DNA of 64,000 nt from Nocardia cyriacigeorgica (GTDB lineage Bacteria; Actinomycetota; Actinomycetes; Mycobacteriales; Mycobacteriaceae). The first letter of the stretch is position 1. Every line of letters begins with the position of its first letter. The position numbers and the translations under genes were made by a program. This document shows positions 11,214 to 19,174 of this stretch, in pieces. The notes under the pieces were generated by a model that did not search any database, had not been told where the DNA came from, and saw only the letters and a program-made list of their open reading frames with translations. Location of the stretch: NCBI RefSeq assembly GCF_005863245.1, contig NZ_VBUT01000013.1:141164-205163 (forward strand), written 5' to 3'.

Positions 11214-12253
11214 TGACTGCTGCCCGCCGCGTCGGCGCGGACGGTCTGGCACAACCCGCCGTCGTCCCATCCGCCCGGCCGCAGGTCACCCAGCGGACGG
11301 TCCAGCGTCACGCCGTCGAGCCGGACACCGGCCAGCACAGCGTTGAGGCGGCGAGCGGTGGGTTCGTCGATGGCCTGTGTCTCGTCGAAACCGGTGGAGC
11401 AGGCTTCGGGCGGGCCGGGTGTTCCCGGCGGCACCGGCGCAGTCACCGCGAGCCCGGGTGCGGTGACGAGGGCGACGAGTTCATCGATCGTCAGCGGAAC
11501 TTCGCCGGCCGGGAGGGCGTCGCTCGTCCCGTTGGTCGCGTACGCGCTGATCACACTGCCGTCCGGCAGATACGCGGTGACACCGCGCGAGAGCGTGCGC
11601 ACACCGTCGGTCTCCGACCAGGAGTCCTGGGTATCGACGGTCGAGCCGTCCGGAAGGTGACGGCGTTCATCGAGTTCGCCTGCGACACAGGGCCGGACCG
11701 GATCGTTGGACTGCCGTACCGTCACCGACATCCACCCCGCTCGATCACCCCGCCGCACCGTGCCGTCGGCGGAGGTGAAGCCGCCGAGCTCCGCCGGCTC
11801 GGGCGCCTCGATGATGGGCTGGAAGAACAGCGACCGATCGGCGGGCGCGAAGTCGATGGCGACCCCGGCGGGCAGCGCCGCACGCAGCGCCTCCGACATC
11901 GCCACCGCTTTGGGCCCGGAGAACCACGGATACGCCGGGTTGTCGTACTCGGACTCGCCCGTCGTGACCCAGCCGAACGACCCGCCCTCGCCGGGCGGGT
12001 CCACCACCGGACAGCCGGGAATCTGCGTCGGATACGTGACCGGCGGAGTCACATAGGTGGGTTCCCGATCCGGCTGCGGCGAAGCGCTCGTGGTGGTCGG
12101 CGGCGCCGTCGTCAGCTCGTGCTCCGGTTCGTGCAACAACCCACCGGCGATCACTCCGCAGGCCACGATCGCCACACACACCAGCCCGGTGGTCCATCCG
12201 CTGACCGCCCGCGACGGCCCCGACGCCCGCCCGTCCCCCATCGACTCCCGCAC
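11207..12253 (-). CDS. Membrane-anchored hypothetical protein, N-terminal part of a frameshifted gene
   Basis: A 348-residue frame starting at GTG 12253 with AAGGAG 6 bases upstream. It has a short cytoplasmic start, one membrane helix (TGLVCVAIVACGVIAGGLL, residues about 22-40), a Thr/Pro linker, and an extracytoplasmic domain with four cysteines after the linker. The last in-frame residues (DDGGLCQTVRADAAGSS) align with the segment leading into repeat 1, yet the frame then stops after HG at 11207 instead of continuing into repeat 2, which lies in the next frame. The intact protein would be about 450 residues. No named family was recognised; pairing with the PQQ-propeller gene suggests a shared surface role. 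Confidence 0.75.
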   Translation of the reverse strand: MRESMGDGRASGPSRAVSGWTTGLVCVAIVACGVIAGGLLHEPEHELTTAPPTTTSASPQPDREPTYVTPPVTYPTQIPGCPVVDPPGEGGSFGWVTTGESEYDNPAYPWFSGPKAVAMSEALRAALPAGVAIDFAPADRSLFFQPIIEAPEPAELGGFTSADGTVRRGDRAGWMSVTVRQSNDPVRPCVAGELDERRHLPDGSTVDTQDSWSETDGVRTLSRGVTAYLPDGSVISAYATNGTSDALPAGEVPLTIDELVALVTAPGLAVTAPVPPGTPGPPEACSTGFDETQAIDEPTARRLNAVLAGVRLDGVTLDRPLGDLRPGGWDDGGLCQTVRADAAGSSHG

Positions 12254-12374
12254 CCTCGGCTCCTTCCGATCACGCCATTAGATCAGGTGGGTCCGACAGG
12301 AATCGACGACCGCCCGACAGCCGGCCGGGCCGATCGACTCGAGCTCCACCACAGCGACCTCAGCGGTGCGAGGG

Positions 12375-12562
12375 TCAACCGGAATCCGCACTCGAGCGCC
12401 GGATTCGAGCGTTGAGGTAACGCTGCTCCGGAAGACTGGTGGTGAGGCGCGCGGCCTCGACGTAGCTCTCCAGTGCACCGGTCAGGTCGCCGGTCATGTC
12501 CAGCAGGTGGGCGCGGACGGCGCCTCGCGACGCCACACCTGCCCCACCGCCGCCGCGTTCAC
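12375..12562 (-). pseudogene. ECF42-like sigma factor remnant (internal deletion)
   Basis: The minus strand begins GTG at 12562, overlapping the upstream stop as AGTGA, and reads VNAAAVGQVWRREAP, which resembles the first residues of ECF sigma factors with TPR-like tails. After about 13-15 codons this frame is lost, and in another frame the C-terminal end of the same family appears (GAVRAHLLDMTGDL, then SLPEQRYLNARI). So only the two ends of a gene of about 1.2 kb remain, joined out of frame near 12525-12535. Regions 2 and 4, needed for promoter recognition, are gone. Confidence 0.7.
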
Positions 12563-12711
12563 TGGTCGTCGCCGCCCGGCCACATGGTCGGCCGCAGTTC
12601 AACGGTTCCGCCCGGACCCGCGAACTGGGCGGCGATCTGCTCGGCCCGCTCATGGCTGTCGACGTCGATCAGGAAGAAGCCCGCCAGATGCTGCCGTGGG
12701 GCGGCGAATCG
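12559..12711 (-). pseudogene. DGPF/YCII-domain protein remnant (C-terminal third)
   Basis: About 50 codons match the end of YCII (DGPF) proteins: RQHLAGFFLIDVDS, ERAEQIAAQF and the terminal VELRPTMWPGGDDQ. The DGPF motif and everything before it are missing; the frame upstream reads into unrelated residues. In actinobacteria DGPF genes sit directly before ECF42 sigma genes, which is exactly the arrangement of these two remnants. Confidence 0.72.
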
Positions 12712-12776
12712 ACATCGCGCCGGAAATTTCTGCGATGAGTCGACGTGACGTGGAACACCTGACCTCGCATTGCGCG

Positions 12777-12793
12777 ATACCCCTAGGGGGTAT
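12777..12793. promoter_or_regulatory. CsoR/RicR-type copper operator
   Basis: Perfect palindrome ATACCCC-TAG-GGGGTAT, 55 bases before the start of the histidine-rich protein gene. Inverted TACCC/GGGTA arms of this type are bound by the copper(I) repressors CsoR and RicR in actinobacteria. No csoR gene is in the window, so the repressor would act in trans. TATAGG directly after the right arm could serve as a -10 element. Confidence 0.8.
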
Positions 12794-12847
12794 AGGTTTA
12801 TGACAGACGAAGAGACAACCACCAGACGAGCGAGAAGGACGACGACC

Positions 12848-13768
12848 ATGAGCACCGAACTCCACACCGGCCACGCAGCCCACACCACCGGTGCGCCGCA
12901 TGCCGGCCACGCCGCAGCTCACGGAGATCACGCAGGTCATGCCAACCACGGCGAGCACGCCGCCCATCCCAACCATGGAGATCACGCAGGCCACGCCAAT
13001 CACGGCGCAGTTCACGGCGATCATTCGGCCCACGGCGCCTCCGATTTCCCCGGCGGCCTCCTGATCACCCAAGACGGCTACACCCTGCACCTGACCGACA
13101 CGATCCTCCGCCCAGGCGAGGTCGATTTCCGGTTCCGGATCATCGGCCCGGACGGGCGGCCGGTCACCGAGTACACCCCGATCCACGACAAGGAACTGCA
13201 TCTGATCGTGGTGCCGCGCGAGCTGACCGGGTTCTGGCATGTGCATCCGGAGCCGGCGGCGGACGGCACTTGGTCGGTGCGGCTGAACCTGCCGGAGGCG
13301 GGGGCGTATCGGGTGTTCACCGATATCGCGCCGCGGGCCCTCGGCAAGACGATCACCCTCGGCGCGGACCTGGCGGTGGCCGGGACGTACGCACCGCGGC
13401 CGGTGCCGGAATCGGCGCGCACATACCGGGTGGACGACTATGAGGTCGAGCTGGCGGGCGAGCTCAGCACCGGCACGGGCAGCCTGCTCACCCTCACCGT
13501 GCGCAAGGACGGCGTTCCGGTCACCGATCTACAGCCCTATCTCGCCGCGTTCGGTCACCTCGTCGTCATTCGCGCCGGCGATCTCGCCTACGTCCACGTG
13601 CACCCGAACGGTGAGCCGGGCGACGGCGTCACCGCGCCCGGACCCGACGTCTCCTTCCACACCGCGGTCCCCGGCCCCGGCACCTACCGGCTGTTCCTGG
13701 ACTTCAAGCACGGCGACACCGTCCGCACCGCCGCCTTCACCCTCGACACCGCGCAGGCGCACGGCTGA
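12848..13768 (+). CDS. Histidine-rich, probably copper-responsive metal-binding protein
   Basis: A 306-residue protein. ATG 12848 is preferred because AAGGA lies about 8 bases upstream. Residues about 6-65 are built from His-Gly/Ala/Asp steps (HGDHAGHANHG occurs twice) with close to 20 histidines. The remaining part is two similar beta-rich domains, each with an HVHP motif (FWHVHPEP and VHVHPNGEP) and Tyr-rich strands, which could be extra metal ligands. There is no signal peptide or membrane helix. The CsoR-type palindrome upstream points to induction by copper and a role in binding excess metal. A perfect hairpin terminator follows. The domain family was not identified by name. Confidence 0.8.
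   Translation: MSTELHTGHAAHTTGAPHAGHAAAHGDHAGHANHGEHAAHPNHGDHAGHANHGAVHGDHSAHGASDFPGGLLITQDGYTLHLTDTILRPGEVDFRFRIIGPDGRPVTEYTPIHDKELHLIVVPRELTGFWHVHPEPAADGTWSVRLNLPEAGAYRVFTDIAPRALGKTITLGADLAVAGTYAPRPVPESARTYRVDDYEVELAGELSTGTGSLLTLTVRKDGVPVTDLQPYLAAFGHLVVIRAGDLAYVHVHPNGEPGDGVTAPGPDVSFHTAVPGPGTYRLFLDFKHGDTVRTAAFTLDTAQAHG
12923..13030. repeat. 54-bp tandem repeat (two copies) coding for the His-rich segment
   Basis: Two 54-base units start at 12923 and 12977 (both GGAGATCACGCAGG) and encode an 18-residue period with HGDHAGHANHG at its head. The first ~30 bases are nearly identical with only silent differences; the second half diverges. Recent in-frame duplication of a metal-ligand block is the likely origin. 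Confidence 0.8.
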
Positions 13769-13817
13769 CCCGGCCGCGGTGCCCGACCGCCACCAAGCCC
13801 GTTCTGCATACACCTTC

Positions 13818-13848
13818 GAAGGGTCGCTCGACCATCGAGCGACCCTTC
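13818..13848. terminator. Bidirectional hairpin terminator
   Basis: Perfect 13-bp stem (GAAGGGTCGCTCG and its complement) with loop ACCAT, between the convergent histidine-rich gene and the padR-type gene. Confidence 0.85.
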
Positions 13849-13860
13849 CGCACGCATCCC

Positions 13861-14421
13861 CTACGTGCTGTTACGCACCGCGAACCCCTCGGGATCGGCG
13901 GCCAGTTCCTCCCAGAACTGCACGTACGCCTGCTCGTGCCCGATGCCCAGCTGGAGAATCCGGGCCCGGGCCACCGCGCGCACATCCGCCCCGCTACGGT
14001 CGATGCCGTCGTACAGCTCGCGGTAATGATCGAGCCAGCGCCGGTGTTCGGCGGCTTGGTGGCGCGCCAGGCCGACCACGTCATCCGGTTCGCCGAGGTC
14101 GACGAAGAACAGTTTGAGCTGGGCCGGGTCCCTGGTCTCGGCCGGCGGGCCCGAAGGATCCGCCAGCCAGTCACGCAGCCGCGCGCGACCGGCTTTCGTC
14201 AGATGGAATACCCGCCGCCTGCGCCCACCCTCTTCGGCTTCCTCATGGAGCAGACCTTGCTCGGCCAGCCGCACCGGAATCCGGTAGAGCTGCGCGTGCG
14301 GGATCGGCCAGAAGTAGTCGATGCTCTCCTCGATGCGGGTTTTCAGGTCATAGGGGGTGAGTGGTCCGTGCCGGGCGATCAAGCCGAGCACGATGTAGTC
14401 CTGCGCCCCGAGATCCGCCAT
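13861..14421 (-). CDS. PadR-family transcriptional regulator
   Basis: A 186-residue protein from ATG 14421, chosen because GGAGGTG lies just upstream. The N-terminal winged helix reads LGLIARHGPLTPYDLKTRIEESIDYFWPI, then LYRIPVRLAEQGLL and the wing RRRRVFHLTKAGRARLRDWL, all standard PadR features. The helical C-terminal half (about residues 95-186) is the dimerisation region of the PadR-s2 type. PadR proteins repress phenolic-stress or efflux genes, often divergent ones. The divergent NTF2-like gene with an operator-like palindrome in the shared 80-base gap is the probable target. The effector is unknown. Confidence 0.9.
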   Translation of the reverse strand: MADLGAQDYIVLGLIARHGPLTPYDLKTRIEESIDYFWPIPHAQLYRIPVRLAEQGLLHEEAEEGGRRRRVFHLTKAGRARLRDWLADPSGPPAETRDPAQLKLFFVDLGEPDDVVGLARHQAAEHRRWLDHYRELYDGIDRSGADVRAVARARILQLGIGHEQAYVQFWEELAADPEGFAVRNST

Positions 14422-14436
14422 GCCACCTCCGCACGA

Positions 14437-14456
14437 TTGACACCATCTCAGTGAGA
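14437..14456 (+). promoter_or_regulatory. Promoter with overlapping palindrome, padR / NTF2-like intergenic gap
   Basis: TTGACA at 14437-14442 can act as a -35 for the rightward gene, with TATACG starting 15 bases further on. The 11-bp palindrome TCTCAGTGAGA (14446-14456) lies between the two elements, where a repressor would block polymerase. It differs from the textbook PadR site (ATGT-N8-ACAT), so the link to PadR is by position only. Confidence 0.5.
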
Positions 14457-14501
14457 CTATACGTTCGCCTCGTTGCGACCGTATCAATGAGAGGATTGCC
14501 C

Positions 14502-14942
14502 ATGCGTGCGGCAGGTATCGAACTCTTCGCCCGATGGACCGATATGTGGAACGGCGAGCTGGATCTCGTCGAGCAGATCATGGCGCCGGAGTTCGTCCTG
14601 CGCTACGCCCAGCCGGGCGCCTCCGACTATGACTCCATCCGCGACCGCGCGGCATTCAGGATCCAGATCGCGCGGTTTCGGGAGCAGCGCCCGGATCTTC
14701 GCTTCACCCCGCAGGGCAGCTTCGTCGTCGAGATGGACGAGACCGGAACCGGCTTGGTGGCCAGTCCCTACGGGGCGCGCTTCACGGACTCCGGCGGTTC
14801 GGTGATCGACGTGAGCGGCACCGATATCCTGCGCGCCACCGGCGGATTCATCACCGAAGTGTGGTCGGTCTCCGGGGGACCGGGCGGGCGCAGCTTCTAC
14901 GCCGCCGGCGAGCTCGAGGCCGCGCACGGACCGCGGGATTAG
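14502..14942 (+). CDS. SnoaL/NTF2-like protein
   Basis: A 146-residue protein from ATG 14502 with AGAGGA 7 bases upstream; the in-frame ATG at 14487 has no such site. The pattern IELFARWTDMWNGELDLVEQIMAPEFVLRYA and the later DVSGTDILRATGGFITEVWSV are typical of cone-shaped SnoaL-like NTF2 folds, which include polyketide cyclases, dehydratases and small-ligand binders. No catalytic dyad can be assigned. It is divergent from the PadR gene and followed after 9 bases by a methyltransferase gene, so the two probably form one transcript. Confidence 0.82.
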   Translation: MRAAGIELFARWTDMWNGELDLVEQIMAPEFVLRYAQPGASDYDSIRDRAAFRIQIARFREQRPDLRFTPQGSFVVEMDETGTGLVASPYGARFTDSGGSVIDVSGTDILRATGGFITEVWSVSGGPGGRSFYAAGELEAAHGPRD

Positions 14943-14951
14943 CATCGAGGC

Positions 14952-15749
14952 ATGAGCCTCGGAGGGCTGGACGGTGCAGGCTGGCGCGGGGAGGAGTACT
15001 CGGCCGCCGCCGAGCATCATCGTGCGGTCGACGAATGGTTTCTGCTCCGCCATCCGCCCCGGGCGTGGGATACGGTGGTCGATCTCGGGTGCGGCACCGG
15101 CGAATTCACCGCGAAACTCGGCCTGCTGGTTCCCGATGGGCTCGTCATCGGAGTCGATCAGGATCCGTCCATGCTCGCCACCGCGCGGCGCCGGGCCGGT
15201 GCCAACCTGGAGTTCGTCACCGCCTCGGCAACGGACTTCGATCGGCTGATCCCGCCGGGGACCGTCGATCTCGTGGTCAGTCGCGCGATGCTGCACTGGC
15301 TGCCGATGTCGGCCTACCCGCAGGTCTTCGCGGCCGTGCACCGGGTGTTGCGACCCGATGGCTGGTATCACTCCGAATCCGCCGCGGCGGGCAACGCGGC
15401 CAGGGTGATCCGGCTCATCGCGCGCATCGCCCGCGCCAACGACCTACGTCCACCCGAACCGTTCCCGGAACCCGAACCCGTGGCCCACCTGCTCACCGAC
15501 GCCGGATTCGACATCCCCGACGACGGTGTACGCACGGTCATCCAGCACCGCCCGTTCACCCGCGACGAACTGGCGGCCATGCTGCGCACCACCGCGGCGA
15601 TATCACTCACCCGCCAGGCTCCCGAGGCCGCGCATGCCCGCCTGGCCGATGAACTCGCCTACGCCGTCGACGAATTGCGCACCCCGGACGGCAGCTACGA
15701 CCAGACCTTCGTCCGCCTGGAAATCCTGGTGCGCAAACCGGTCCCCTAG
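14952..15749 (+). CDS. Class I SAM-dependent methyltransferase
   Basis: A 265-residue protein with a canonical Rossmann-type methyltransferase core: motif I VVDLGCGTGEFTAKLG, acidic end of strand 2 in VIGVDQDPSM, motif for SAM adenine in ASATDFDRLIPPGTVDLVVSRAMLHWL, then FAAVHRVLRPDGWY. This resembles the methyltransferase type 11/trans-aconitate methyltransferase group acting on small molecules. The acceptor cannot be predicted. It lies 9 bases after the SnoaL-like gene and is probably cotranscribed under the same divergent PadR control. Confidence 0.88.
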   Translation: MSLGGLDGAGWRGEEYSAAAEHHRAVDEWFLLRHPPRAWDTVVDLGCGTGEFTAKLGLLVPDGLVIGVDQDPSMLATARRRAGANLEFVTASATDFDRLIPPGTVDLVVSRAMLHWLPMSAYPQVFAAVHRVLRPDGWYHSESAAAGNAARVIRLIARIARANDLRPPEPFPEPEPVAHLLTDAGFDIPDDGVRTVIQHRPFTRDELAAMLRTTAAISLTRQAPEAAHARLADELAYAVDELRTPDGSYDQTFVRLEILVRKPVP

Positions 15750-15777
15750 CCGGCAGCGGGCGCGAGCGATGGCAGGG

Positions 15778-16113
15778 TCAGGGGTTCGGTGGTTCCGGCT
15801 CCGGCAGAGCGAGGACCGAGTCGACCAGCCCGGGGAATCGGGTGCCGAGTTCGTCCAGTCGCAGCGTGTTCATGCGCTGGCGTCCGACGTCGAACTGGCG
15901 GATGATGCCGGCTTTGCGCAGGGCCTTGAAGTGGTGACTGAGGGTGGACGCGGCGACGTCGAGATCGAAGGTGCCGCAGGGCCTGTCGCCGTCGGCGAGC
16001 AGGGTGCGCACGATCCGGCGACGGGTCGGGTCGGCCAGTGCGTGCAGCACATCGTCGATCGCGACCTCCTCGATCGCGGGGTGGTCGGCGGACTTCCAGC
16101 GTCCCGGCGGCAC
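15778..16113 (-). CDS. ArsR-family winged-helix regulator
   Basis: A 111-residue ArsR/SmtB-type protein: DVLHALADPTRRRIVRTLL, then recognition helix ASTLSHHFKALRKAGII and wing GRQRMNTLRLDEL. One Cys is present (GDRPCGTFDL) but the paired Cys-x-Cys of metal-sensing members is absent, so it more likely senses a small organic or redox signal. It is divergent from the zinc-independent quinone reductase gene, with a short inverted repeat between them, the usual layout for a local repressor and its target. Confidence 0.9.
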   Translation of the reverse strand: MPPGRWKSADHPAIEEVAIDDVLHALADPTRRRIVRTLLADGDRPCGTFDLDVAASTLSHHFKALRKAGIIRQFDVGRQRMNTLRLDELGTRFPGLVDSVLALPEPEPPNP

Positions 16114-16128
16114 CGCGACTCCTTACTC

Positions 16129-16144
16129 TTCGACACCTATCGAA
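16129..16144. promoter_or_regulatory. Candidate ArsR operator
   Basis: Inverted repeat TTCGA-N6-TCGAA lies 15 bases upstream of the ArsR gene start, in the AT-richer divergent region before the quinone reductase. A looser second dyad (TTCTCTTC and GAAAAGAA, 10-base spacer) lies at 16165-16190. Assignment is by position and symmetry. Confidence 0.45.
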
Positions 16145-16231
16145 TAAAACGAAGCATAGCCGCGTTCTCTTCTGCTGTCATCGAAAAGAATGGGACGCCT
16201 GCGCCCCACGCCCGAATGGAGACCGACACCG

Positions 16232-17227
16232 ATGAGCAGCCTGCCCACCACCATGCGCGCCCTCGAACAGCCCACACTGACCGGACCGCGGGATCTGCGC
16301 CTGCTCGATGCCGCACCGGTTCCGGTGCCCGCCGCGGGTGAGGTCCTGATCCGGGTGAGTGCCGCCGGCGTCAATTTCGCCGATGTCATGCAGACGTCGG
16401 GCACCTACGACGGCGGTCCGCAGGCGCCGTATATCGCCGGATTCGAGGCCGCCGGCGAGGTCGTCGCACTCGGACCAGGAGTCACCGGGATCGAGCCGGG
16501 CGCGCATGTGATCGGCACCGGGCCCGGCGCTTTCGCCGAATACATGGTCATGCCCGCCGCCGGGGTCGCGCCGGTGCCCGCGGGCTGGACGGATGAGCAG
16601 GCACTCGGCCTGGTTCTCAATTGGGCCACCGCATTGGCCGCGCTGAAACCGCTGGGCCGCCTCAGCACCGGGGAGACCGTGCTCGTGCACGCGGCGGCGG
16701 GCGGCGTCGGCCAGGCCGCCGTACGGATGGCCGCGCATTACGGCGCCACCGTGATCGCCACGGCCTCACCGGACAAGCACGACACCGTGCGCGCACTCGG
16801 CGCCCACCACGTGCTCGACTATCGCAACGTCGACATCGCCGCCGAGGTCGCGCGGCTGACCGACGGCCGGGGTGCCGATCTGGTGCTGGAATCGGTCGGC
16901 GGCGACACCTTCGCCGCCTCGCTGGCCGCCACCAGGCGGGTCACCGGACGCGTCGTCGTCTACGGTGCGGCGGCGGGTAGTTCCGCGATCACCAACTGGG
17001 ACCTGAACTTCCGTCACCAGATCCACCTGATCGGTCTGCACATCGGGGTGCTCATCGAGCACGCTCCCGAAGTCTTCGGCGAGCTCATGCGCGAGCTCGC
17101 GGCACTGCGCGAGGCAGGCGTCTACCCGCCGGGCACGCCGGCCGTCCACGATCTCGCCGACGGTCCGGCCGTCCTCACGGCCCTGGCCGAGCGCACCACG
17201 ACCGGCAAACTCGCGTTGCGGCCGTGA
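16232..17227 (+). CDS. Zinc-independent NADPH:quinone reductase-type MDR oxidoreductase
   Basis: A 331-residue medium-chain reductase/dehydrogenase. ATG 16232 is preferred: GGAG stands about 10 bases upstream. N-terminal GroES-like part (AAGVNFADVMQTSGTY, IAGFEAAGEVVALGPGV) lacks the Cys cluster of zinc alcohol dehydrogenases, and the cofactor domain has VLVHAAAGGVGQAAVRMA with YGATVIATASPDKHDTVRALGA, as in quinone reductases. Such enzymes reduce quinones or enones with NADPH in the cytosol. Divergence from the ArsR gene suggests local derepression by an inducer. Confidence 0.9.
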   Translation: MSSLPTTMRALEQPTLTGPRDLRLLDAAPVPVPAAGEVLIRVSAAGVNFADVMQTSGTYDGGPQAPYIAGFEAAGEVVALGPGVTGIEPGAHVIGTGPGAFAEYMVMPAAGVAPVPAGWTDEQALGLVLNWATALAALKPLGRLSTGETVLVHAAAGGVGQAAVRMAAHYGATVIATASPDKHDTVRALGAHHVLDYRNVDIAAEVARLTDGRGADLVLESVGGDTFAASLAATRRVTGRVVVYGAAAGSSAITNWDLNFRHQIHLIGLHIGVLIEHAPEVFGELMRELAALREAGVYPPGTPAVHDLADGPAVLTALAERTTTGKLALRP

Positions 17228-17242
17228 CGGGGTAGCACCCGG

Positions 17243-18865
17243 TCAGCGCTGCTTGCTGGTCCTGGCGCGACGACGGGCGGCCTGCATCTCGGCGAGTTCG
17301 CGCTCGAGCTCTTCGGCGATGCGGAACTGGCCGGTGTCATAGATGCTGGTGGCCTGGACGACCTCGTGCAGCGCGGGTTCGGCCTCGGACGCCTTGCTCT
17401 TGGACTTGCGCCCACGCAGCGCACCGATCTTCGGGCTGTCCGAGGCGCCGAGCGCGCTGAACGCCGGCTCCGGACGATCGATGCTCACCGTCGGCTCGGC
17501 CGGCTTCGCGGCGGCGCGGAAGGGCGTCGAGGTCGAGCGCGGCTCCGCCGCCGGAGCCTTCGCGGGTGTGCTCGCCTTCGACACCGGCGCGGCGGCAGGC
17601 TTCGCCGCACCGTTCGCGGACGCCGTCCCGCTCGCCGAGGCGGTGGAACCGTTGACCTTCACCGGCTCGCTGGCCGAGGTCTTCGTGGCGCGCTGCGGCT
17701 CGGCCACCGGCGCGCTCTTGGCCGCCGCACCATTGGACGTGGCACGCGCCGACGCCACGGTGGTCTCGGTGGAACCGAGGAAAACATCGTCGTCGAACGA
17801 GACCGGGATCTTCGGCGTCGCGGGCTTGCCGGAGCTACGGAACGCGGCCTTGGGCGCTGGCTCGGCGGCGGGTGCGGGCTCCTGCTCGAGCACCTCGGTC
17901 TCGGCCTGCGCCTCGGCGTCGGCGACCTCGGCCTCGGCGTCCTGCTCCTGCGGCGCGGGCGCCGGAACCTCTTCCCGGACCGCGGGTTCGGGTTCCATGG
18001 ACACCGGCTGCTGCAACGCGTAATCGGGTGCGCTCAACCGGAAGCTGTTGATATCGGGCAGCCGGCTGCGGATCTGCTCGGCCGGGTCCGGCAATTCCCT
18101 GACCTGCTCGGTCGCCCGCGCGATGGCAAGACCGTACCGGGCGCTGACGGCGTCGTGGATGAGCAGCGCGACGCCGATCATCACCGGCGCCACCGCGTGC
18201 ACGGCCGCCTCGTACCACTGCGCGTCACGCACATACGGGTAGGTGTTGAGGCTGACAGTCAGTGCCAGCAGGGCGATTTCGGCGGCGGCGACCTTCTGCC
18301 GGTTGTCGACCACACCCCATTCGGCCACCTTGTTGGTGCCGATCATGATGATGATGAGGCAGACACTGATCATCGCCTCGATCAGGTAGCTGAACCAGTA
18401 CAGCGGGTCGCCTGGCCCGCCGGGAGCGATGTTGTGCTGCACATTGACCGCCGACCACAACATGCCCGCCGCTACCACACCGGCCAGCGCGCGCAGCGAC
18501 CACGAACGGTGACGGTAGAGCGAGGCGAGTTTGGCGTGCGGACTGGATTCGCGCTGCTGGTTGGCGATTGCCTTACGGGCTAGCAAGAGATCTCGAATGT
18601 CGGCCTTCTCGATTTCTTCGGTGGTCTGCCTGGCTCGGTCGGCGGCGGCGGCCGCGGCCTGGGCCTGTTTCCAGCGTTGTGCCCGGTCCTGGACCCGGAT
18701 GCGCTCGGCGAGTTCGCGTTCGGCGCGCAGTTCTTCTTCCGACAGGGCGTCGGTGAGCGCCGGATCGAACTGGTAGGCCAGCCGGCCGCGGGCCTTCTCG
18801 ACCCGCTGCGCCAGCTGTGAGACCTCGTCCTCGACGGGCTGCGCGATGGGGTGCTCGATGGTCAC
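17243..18865 (-). CDS. DUF2637 membrane protein with long Ala/Pro/Glu-rich tail
   Basis: A 540-residue protein. GTG 18865 is chosen because GGGAG lies 5 bases upstream. Residues about 20-115 are charged and coiled-coil-like (QAAAAAADRARQTTEEIEKA). A block of four hydrophobic segments (about 125-265) includes LRALAGVVAAGMLWSAVNVQ and ISVCLIIIMIGTNKVAEW, matching DUF2637, a membrane domain frequent in actinobacterial plasmids and integrative elements. The last ~250 residues are low-complexity and end in a basic helix (RRRARTSKQR). Role unknown. No other mobile-element genes are near. Confidence 0.78.
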   Translation of the reverse strand: MTIEHPIAQPVEDEVSQLAQRVEKARGRLAYQFDPALTDALSEEELRAERELAERIRVQDRAQRWKQAQAAAAAADRARQTTEEIEKADIRDLLLARKAIANQQRESSPHAKLASLYRHRSWSLRALAGVVAAGMLWSAVNVQHNIAPGGPGDPLYWFSYLIEAMISVCLIIIMIGTNKVAEWGVVDNRQKVAAAEIALLALTVSLNTYPYVRDAQWYEAAVHAVAPVMIGVALLIHDAVSARYGLAIARATEQVRELPDPAEQIRSRLPDINSFRLSAPDYALQQPVSMEPEPAVREEVPAPAPQEQDAEAEVADAEAQAETEVLEQEPAPAAEPAPKAAFRSSGKPATPKIPVSFDDDVFLGSTETTVASARATSNGAAAKSAPVAEPQRATKTSASEPVKVNGSTASASGTASANGAAKPAAAPVSKASTPAKAPAAEPRSTSTPFRAAAKPAEPTVSIDRPEPAFSALGASDSPKIGALRGRKSKSKASEAEPALHEVVQATSIYDTGQFRIAEELERELAEMQAARRRARTSKQR

Positions 18866-19030
18866 ATCGACTCCCTGCGGCACGGATCGGAAGGCGGGCA
18901 GACGATCACACGTGGCTGTGGCACCCCACATTCATAGTCGATGCACCGTTGTCGGCGAAACCATTGATTCCCATCGACGGCGCGCACAGGGACGCTCGAA
19001 CCCGGTGACGGGCGACACATCCGGCGATTG

Positions 19031-19056
19031 TATAGTTGGCCGACGCAACTAGTTGC
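19031..19056 (+). promoter_or_regulatory. Promoter with 12-bp palindromic operator upstream of the MFS transporter
   Basis: TATAGT (19031-19036) is a good -10 hexamer. Eight bases downstream, over the expected transcription start, is the perfect palindrome GCAACTAGTTGC (19045-19056). The layout fits repression by a TetR- or MarR-type dimer. No such regulator gene is adjacent. The rest of the 309-base gap from 18866 to 19174 shows nothing further that I recognise. Confidence 0.55.
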
Positions 19057-19174
19057 TGTTGCTAAACAATTCTGCTGGGGCGCACAGCCTGATCACGCGC
19101 CGCCCATCCGGTCGACGGCCGCGCCGCAGCGCGCGCTCCCCAGCCACGGCTACCAGATCAGAATCAGGGCTCAC

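Noticed and set aside
12278..12478. 66-residue minus-strand frame ending RTHLI between the split gene and the sigma remnant
   Set aside because: No ribosome site or homology, and it overlaps the sigma remnant in another frame.
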